NCBI GenBank assembly: GCA_937921525.1
Contig: CAKZUM010000564.1
Span: 1 to 10,541, forward strand
Direction: 5' to 3'
Length of the DNA: 10,541 nucleotides
Source: an uncultured Saprospiraceae bacterium
GTDB taxonomy: Bacteria > Bacteroidota > Bacteroidia > Chitinophagales > Saprospiraceae
A model generated the notes under the pieces. It was not told the DNA's origin and did not search any database. It saw only the letters and a list, made by a program, of their open reading frames with translations. A program made the position numbers and the translations under genes. Of the stretch, positions 7,701 through 10,541 are shown piece by piece. The number at the start of each line of letters is the position of its first letter. Position 1 is the stretch's first letter.

Positions 7701-10054
7701 TAATACCGATAACTACTACTTGTAGAAATACGCCTATTCAGTTATCTACGAATCTTACAGGTTCTTCTATTGCTTTTTCTTGGACCTCTATTGGAGAAGT
7801 GTTTGACGATGCAAATAGTGCCACGCCAACATTCATCCCTTCTTTCCCCGGCAGTTATCCGGTGTCTGTTACAGTTTCTGATGGCGTTTGTACTAGTACT
7901 GGAACCATCACTATTGAAGTGCCAGATGATTTGCAAATAAGCTCACAAGTTACACCGAATGAATGTGCAGGACAAAATACGGGTAGCATTAATTTGACGA
8001 TTAATGGTGGTGCCGCACCGTTCACTTATACATGGGCGGATGGAATTAATACAGGCAGTACCTTGTCCAATTTAGAGGATGGAGACTATGCGGTTACAGT
8101 TACGGATACGAATGGATGTTCTGCTACGAACACCATATCTATCACTTCTACGACTACCCTATCCTTGACCTTGACGGGAACAGACATATTATGTAATGGA
8201 GATCAGACAGGAGAAATTCATGCAGAGGTAAATGGTGGACAAGCCCCATACACTTACGTATGGAATGGAAAAGAAGAAACAAATCATTTAACAGGTTTAT
8301 TGGGTGGTATTTATCAAGTCGTTGTGACAGATGCTAATGGATGTTCTACTAGAGAGGACATAACGATTTTAGAGCCACCTCTTATTGAGTTTACGACTGA
8401 GGTAAGTCCTGCTATTTGTAACATAGGAGGAACGGCATCTGTTATAGCATCGGGAGGCAGTGGTACTTTGAACTACCAATGGAGTATTCCTAATAGTCCA
8501 AATACCGCAACTATTAATAATCTAACAGCTGGTGTTTACACGGTAACTATTTCCGATCAAAATAACTGTTCTGTTGTTACAGCTATGGAGGTGTTAGTGC
8601 AAGGAATTACTCAATGTAATCTGGAAATAACCAATCCAATTACTTCCTCCAATGGCACAGAAGGCGCACTTAGCGTAAATGTGACAGGTGGCAATACCTA
8701 TACCTATCTATGGAATACGGGAGATACTACAGCTACACTTAGTGGCCTAAATGCAGGTAGTTATACAGCTACAATCACAGATGGATTTGGCTGTACTTGT
8801 TCTAGTGAGATAACGTTAAATAATCCAGCAAAGATTGGAGATTATGTTTTTGAAGATAAAAATAATAATGGTTTACAGGATCCTACGGAATGGCCGCTAA
8901 GAGGGGTATTATTACAAATAAGCGGCACGACTGCTGAAGGGGCAATTTTATTAGATGAAACAAGAACAGATGATAATGGGATTTATGAATTTTTAGTTCC
9001 AGCAGGAACTTATAAAATCACAGTTATAGATCATTTAAATTTAGCCTTTAGTCCACAAGATGCAGGAGATGATGAAGCATTAGATAGTGATATTGATCCG
9101 ATAAGTTTAATGAGTGAAATGGTTACGGTACAGGCAGGAGAATATTATTTGGACCTAGATATTGGATTAGTCCCATCTGGCTTTTGTGATAATGTATTAA
9201 CAGGTGGTACGGCTGGAGCTGATGAAGAAATTTGTCTACCGAATGGTGATCCAGAATTAATGTTCAATATCACCTACCCAACTGGTGGTTCGGGTGCCAT
9301 AGAATACTTATGGCTAACAAGTCATAAGCCTATCTATACCCCTGAAGACCCAGACTGGATAGAAATTCCAAATTCTGACCACGAATATTTTGATCCAGAA
9401 TCTATTTTCCAATCTACCTACTTCGTAAGATGTGCTAGAAGAAAAGGTTGTAATAACTACCCCGGGGAAACAAACGTAGTGGCCAAAGAAATGGTAAATT
9501 GTGGAGAGGCGCCGAATGCAGAAAATCTGTTAGTGACGGTGCTAGACAATCAAGTAGAATTGAAATGGACAGGTAATGTTTCTATGGAAAATAGTACGTT
9601 CGTAATTGAAAGAAGTGAAGATGGTATTTCGTACCAAACCATATCAACTACAAGAGGGTTTATGTCTGAAAGCTATACTCAATACGACTATATGGATAAA
9701 GCTCCAATGATCGGAGAGAACTACTATCGAATCAAAACGGTTCATCCAGAAATGGGTTACCATATTTCTAATACTGCGATGGCTATGTTAATGCCTAAGA
9801 AAAATATGCGGGTTACTATGTATCCAAATCCTATCTACGATGAGGTGATGGTTCATTTCTTAGAAGATTTGAATGAAACAACCATCCTAGAGGTAGCTAA
9901 TAGTTTTGGGCAAGTAATTAAACGTATAGAAATTGATAGCGGCACTAGAAAACACCGCTTAGATATGAGTACCGTACCGGGAGGTATTTACTATATTAAA
10001 TTTCAAAATAAATTATTAAAACGGTACAGTCAGAAAATCATTAAAAGAGATTAA
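4727..10054 (+). CDS. Giant T9SS-secreted surface protein with SprB, PKD-like and SdrD_B-like modules
   Basis: A 1775-residue cell-surface or secreted protein, probably an adhesin, exported by Sec and then the type IX system. Residues 1-38 form a signal peptide (hydrophobic SCFLILLCSSFFLQA); cleavage after A38 would leave Gln39, in line with the Bacteroidota Q-rule. Modules by residue: Cys-rich module 40-147; PKD-like 148-229; six SprB repeats 230-679 (about 75 residues each); PKD-like 680-763; two 115-residue modules 764-984; PKD-like 985-1065; four SprB repeats 1068-1366; SdrD_B-like 1370-1481, with the Asp/Asn loop DKNNNGLQD suggesting calcium binding; second Cys-rich module 1483-1592; FN3-like 1595-1690; type A sorting domain 1691-1775 (YPNP at 1699-1702, GGIYYIKF). 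An in-frame stop 12 bp upstream fixes the start near 4727. It appears monocistronic. SprB itself is a gliding adhesin, but no motility genes are seen here, so the ligand and any gliding role are unknown. Confidence 0.93.
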   Translation: MGIKHLHILLCNSFAFAKILPKLSCFLILLCSSFFLQAQSNCDNVTDGGAIAGNETGCARPSFDPGLISSVTTPSGGSGQLEFLWMKTTGDPNAPFNEWDIIPGAKGLSYDPLPIFQTTYYARCSRRFPCSDYDGETNFVTKEIKCCEFDVTINPSTSVACIGTTVSLTSNGPANASYSWSSNGGSIDNPTSATPIFSATTGGNYVVSLEVTNSEGCQGIATIPITISSLVATANITNATCGGNDGSITATVSGGTAPYSYDWGDRFGNTATINDLAAGNYIGIVTDSNGCSTTISGEIVGTANINTSITTTDVSCAGGDGSINLSITGGQAPYVINWDNNLGSTTNPTNLSAGTYSVTITDQSGCNHTEVATISGATNISVNAQTTNASCSNGNDGSIVLSVSQGTAPYSYTWSGGVSTDASAQNLATGTYEVTVSDAGGCSTIINRTILAPAQLTANIASDETCAVSSGTATITVSGGTPGYTYVWNDANNQTTQQAINLTVGAYTATITDSNGCTTTASTTVSAGGLLVTAETTRTACTGAPSGTAVISVANGVSPFSYQWINGLPNSDRLEGLAEGTYNVTVTDAAGCTGSVEATVNKDSGFSISVNVQGATCSESNGQAAVIVDGPQDKYTYRWNDSNNTNTDTATELAPAIYTVTVTNTSGCSLTADASITGTSTDLSANITASASQVCGGESIGLSTTIQGTATSYSWSASSGSFDNSTIANPTYTASESGSHTITLSVQDNNGCQATATTAIQVFQPTGGTISTTDNTTFCVDDDRPDVVTVTLANENGSASTWVITDKDGNILEVANSSVFDFEGVSEGICFIQHISYNNTLTDSISAGGNINDLIGCFSISNSIRIDRLAGENCNVLCQVAGGTLSTADPTTLCVGDGTVDQIDVSLLGNQGPQSTWVITDNEDNILALPVGPPFDFENVPSGICKIWHISSLYPLSNLAMGNSINNISECHALSTNAIVVNRNTPDLVSIIIPITTTCRNTPIQLSTNLTGSSIAFSWTSIGEVFDDANSATPTFIPSFPGSYPVSVTVSDGVCTSTGTITIEVPDDLQISSQVTPNECAGQNTGSINLTINGGAAPFTYTWADGINTGSTLSNLEDGDYAVTVTDTNGCSATNTISITSTTTLSLTLTGTDILCNGDQTGEIHAEVNGGQAPYTYVWNGKEETNHLTGLLGGIYQVVVTDANGCSTREDITILEPPLIEFTTEVSPAICNIGGTASVIASGGSGTLNYQWSIPNSPNTATINNLTAGVYTVTISDQNNCSVVTAMEVLVQGITQCNLEITNPITSSNGTEGALSVNVTGGNTYTYLWNTGDTTATLSGLNAGSYTATITDGFGCTCSSEITLNNPAKIGDYVFEDKNNNGLQDPTEWPLRGVLLQISGTTAEGAILLDETRTDDNGIYEFLVPAGTYKITVIDHLNLAFSPQDAGDDEALDSDIDPISLMSEMVTVQAGEYYLDLDIGLVPSGFCDNVLTGGTAGADEEICLPNGDPELMFNITYPTGGSGAIEYLWLTSHKPIYTPEDPDWIEIPNSDHEYFDPESIFQSTYFVRCARRKGCNNYPGETNVVAKEMVNCGEAPNAENLLVTVLDNQVELKWTGNVSMENSTFVIERSEDGISYQTISTTRGFMSESYTQYDYMDKAPMIGENYYRIKTVHPEMGYHISNTAMAMLMPKKNMRVTMYPNPIYDEVMVHFLEDLNETTILEVANSFGQVIKRIEIDSGTRKHRLDMSTVPGGIYYIKFQNKLLKRYSQKIIKRD
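4844..5167 (+). repeat. Encoded Cys-rich 'bookend' module, N-terminal copy
   Basis: Residues 40-147 of the surface protein, directly after the signal peptide. Begins with CDNV and holds PSGGSGQLEFLW, a YDPLPIFQTTYYARC stretch and GETN..TKEI. Cysteines C42, C58, C124, C130 and C147 (plus C146) are probably disulphide-bonded outside the cell. The same module recurs at residues 1483-1592. I do not recognise a named domain. Confidence 0.75.
5414..6763 (+). repeat. Encoded SprB-type repeat array 1 (six copies)
   Basis: Six repeats (residues 230-679). Each has an early Cys (C241, C316, C391, C466, C541, C617), then typically a [D/N]GSI-like strand, SGGTAPYSYxW, an AGTY turn and VTDxxGC (C291, C366, C442, C517, C592, C668). 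Period is 75, 75, 75, 75, 76 residues. Copy 6 is the most divergent (DGPQDKYTYRW in place of SGGTAPYSYxW). Repeats have diverged well beyond recent duplication at DNA level. Confidence 0.85.
7016..7678 (+). repeat. Encoded tandem pair of unassigned 115-residue modules
   Basis: Residues 764-984. Both copies share GGT-[IL]-ST, a Cys-Val, STWVITD, NIL, FDFE-x-V, GIC-x-I-x-HIS, and a final Cys with LSN/STN. Corresponding cysteines lie 115, 115 and 114 residues apart (C779/C894, C830/C945, C857/C971). They sit between two PKD-like domains. I cannot assign a named family; a beta-sandwich fold is a guess from strand pattern. Confidence 0.7.
7928..8824 (+). repeat. Encoded SprB-type repeat array 2 (four copies)
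   Basis: Residues 1068-1366. Cys pairs C1080/C1131, C1156/C1206, C1231/C1281, and a last atypical copy C1297/C1356 with 59 instead of 50-51 residues between cysteines and an extra C1358. The NGG.APYTY.W and TD.NGCS signatures are clear in copies 1 and 2, weaker in 3 and 4. Confidence 0.82.
9173..9502 (+). repeat. Encoded Cys-rich 'bookend' module, C-terminal copy
   Basis: Residues 1483-1592, a second copy of the module at residues 40-147. Cysteines C1487, C1503, C1569, C1575 and C1592 have spacing 16-66-6-17, identical to the N-terminal copy. Shared text includes CDNV, P-[ST]-GGSG, a YFDP..IFQSTY stretch and GETN.V.KE. It lies between the SdrD_B-like and FN3-like parts. Confidence 0.75.
9797..10051 (+). 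other. Encoded type IX secretion C-terminal sorting domain (type A)
   Basis: Residues 1691-1775. MYPNP near the start, then alternating strands (VMVHFL, TILEVANSFGQVIKRIEI), a GGIYYIKF turn-strand and a Lys/Arg-rich tail ending the protein. This is the normal layout of type A sorting domains, which are removed at the cell surface, usually with attachment of the protein to an A-LPS-type lipid anchor. Actual anchoring here is inferred. Confidence 0.9.
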
Positions 10055-10125
10055 TACAGAGAGCAATCAAATAGTAATCTTTAAGATAGCTTAGAGGTTA
10101 ACGCAGTAAATTAAAAATATTCCTT

Positions 10126-10161
10126 AAGGAGTTAATTCGTATGAATTAGCTCCTTTTTTTT
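10126..10161 (+). terminator. Intrinsic terminator of the surface-protein gene
   Basis: AAGGAG-T-TAATTC (10126-10138) pairs with GAATTA-G-CTCCTT (10143-10155) in a 13-bp stem with one G-U pair and loop GTAT, followed by a run of eight T (10154-10161). It lies 72 bp after the stop codon. Confidence 0.92.
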
Positions 10162-10179
10162 GTGGAAGAATTAAGTATT

Positions 10180-10281
10180 AGAATAGAGAGCAGAGAAGCG
10201 AGAACAGAGATAGATTTCATTTAAAAACCTATGAAATTTCGTTATTTTTTAAACGAAATCTGTCTCTACTCTCCGCTCTGT
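10180..10281. repeat. Inverted-repeat element, copy 1
   Basis: A purine-rich left arm (GAGAGCAGAGA..., ending GATTTCATTTAAA at about 10224) faces a pyrimidine-rich right arm (TTTAAACGAAATC then TCTCTACTCTC). The inner 13 bp of each arm match with one mismatch; the outer parts are imperfect. The centre contains TGAAATTTCGTTATTT. The element would fold into a long imperfect hairpin. Copy 2 lies 252 bp to the right in the same orientation. Confidence 0.8.
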
Positions 10282-10302
10282 CAACATCTAAGCGGGAGGC
10301 CT

Positions 10303-10378
10303 GTCCAAAAACTGTTTGACCGGAGGGAGTTTTTTTGGACTAGCTTTTTTGCTTCTTTTTCAGCAATGGAAAAAGAAG
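10303..10378. repeat. Two adjacent stem-loops between the paired elements
   Basis: Stem 1: GTCCAAAAACT (10303-10313) with AGTTTTTTTGGAC (10328-10340), two T bulged. Stem 2: CTTCTTTTTC (10352-10361) with GAAAAAGAAG (10369-10378), a perfect 10-bp stem with a 7-nt loop. The open frame over this segment (10231-10452) has no protein-like character, so a dispersed structured repeat is more likely than a gene. Confidence 0.6.
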
Positions 10379-10423
10379 AATCAACGTCAAACATTAAAGT
10401 ATTTCACACTACTGGACATTTTA

Positions 10424-10541
10424 AAGAGCAGAGAATAGAGAGCAGAGAGTAGAGACAGATTTCGTTTAAAAAAATGACGAAATTTCGTTGTTTTCTAATC
10501 GAAATACGTCTCTACTCTCTCTTCTCTGCTCTCTGTTCTAA
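10424..10541. repeat. Inverted-repeat element, copy 2, reaching the window edge
   Basis: Same build as copy 1: purine-rich left arm (17 bp at 10432-10448 identical to 10180-10196), centre GATTTCGTTTAAA...GACGAAATTTCGTTG, then a pyrimidine-rich right arm (GTCTCTACTCTC at 10508-10519, identical to 10262-10273). The right arm is longer here and continues to about the last base, so the element may extend past the window. Confidence 0.8.

Noticed and set aside
10231..10452. 73-residue open frame on the + strand
   Set aside because: It runs through both inverted-repeat elements and two hairpins; no start signal or protein-like composition.

Overview
The window looks like chromosomal DNA from a member of the Bacteroidota. 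I infer a large-adhesin marine or activated-sludge type such as Saprospiraceae, but the family assignment is uncertain. The evidence is a giant secreted protein with SprB-type repeats and a C-terminal type IX secretion (T9SS) sorting domain, a signal peptide leaving Gln at the mature N-terminus, a Bacteroidota-style promoter (TTTG - 19 bp - TAnnTTTG) upstream of an initiator tRNA, and start codons without Shine-Dalgarno sequences on the main genes.

Layout. (1) 1-2710: a type II restriction-modification pair arranged tail to tail. A gamma-class adenine DNA methyltransferase runs + and its true start lies left of the window, because the frame is open from base 2 and carries motif X. A PD-(D/E)XK nuclease runs -, and the 3' ends overlap by 15 bp. 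(2) 2772-2948: an initiator tRNA-fMet on the - strand with its own promoter and a strong intrinsic terminator. (3) 3210-4112: purU, formyltetrahydrofolate deformylase. (4) 4118-4393: a 51-bp-period array of hairpin repeats, then an intrinsic terminator, so the array probably forms the purU 3' untranslated region. (5) 4394-4726: an AT-rich leader region with an unusually strong Shine-Dalgarno in front of an 11-codon mini-ORF. (6) 4727-10054: a 1775-residue modular cell-surface protein. (7) 10126-10541: an intrinsic terminator, then two direct copies of a purine/pyrimidine-armed inverted-repeat element flanking two further hairpins.

How the parts relate. The restriction-modification pair is a self-contained defence unit beside a tRNA gene. 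tRNA-fMet and purU both belong to one-carbon/formyl metabolism (formyl-Met initiation; 10-formyl-THF turnover), but they are divergently transcribed and the adjacency may be chance. The surface protein is separated from its neighbours by repeats and terminators and appears monocistronic. Its order is signal peptide, Cys-rich module, PKD-like, 6 SprB repeats, PKD-like, two copies of a 115-residue module, PKD-like, 4 SprB repeats, SdrD_B-like, a second copy of the Cys-rich module, FN3-like, T9SS sorting domain. No clearly new multi-gene system is visible. The most notable items are the two 'bookend' Cys modules with identical cysteine spacing, the 115-residue tandem module, the array in the purU 3' region and the paired elements at the right edge.
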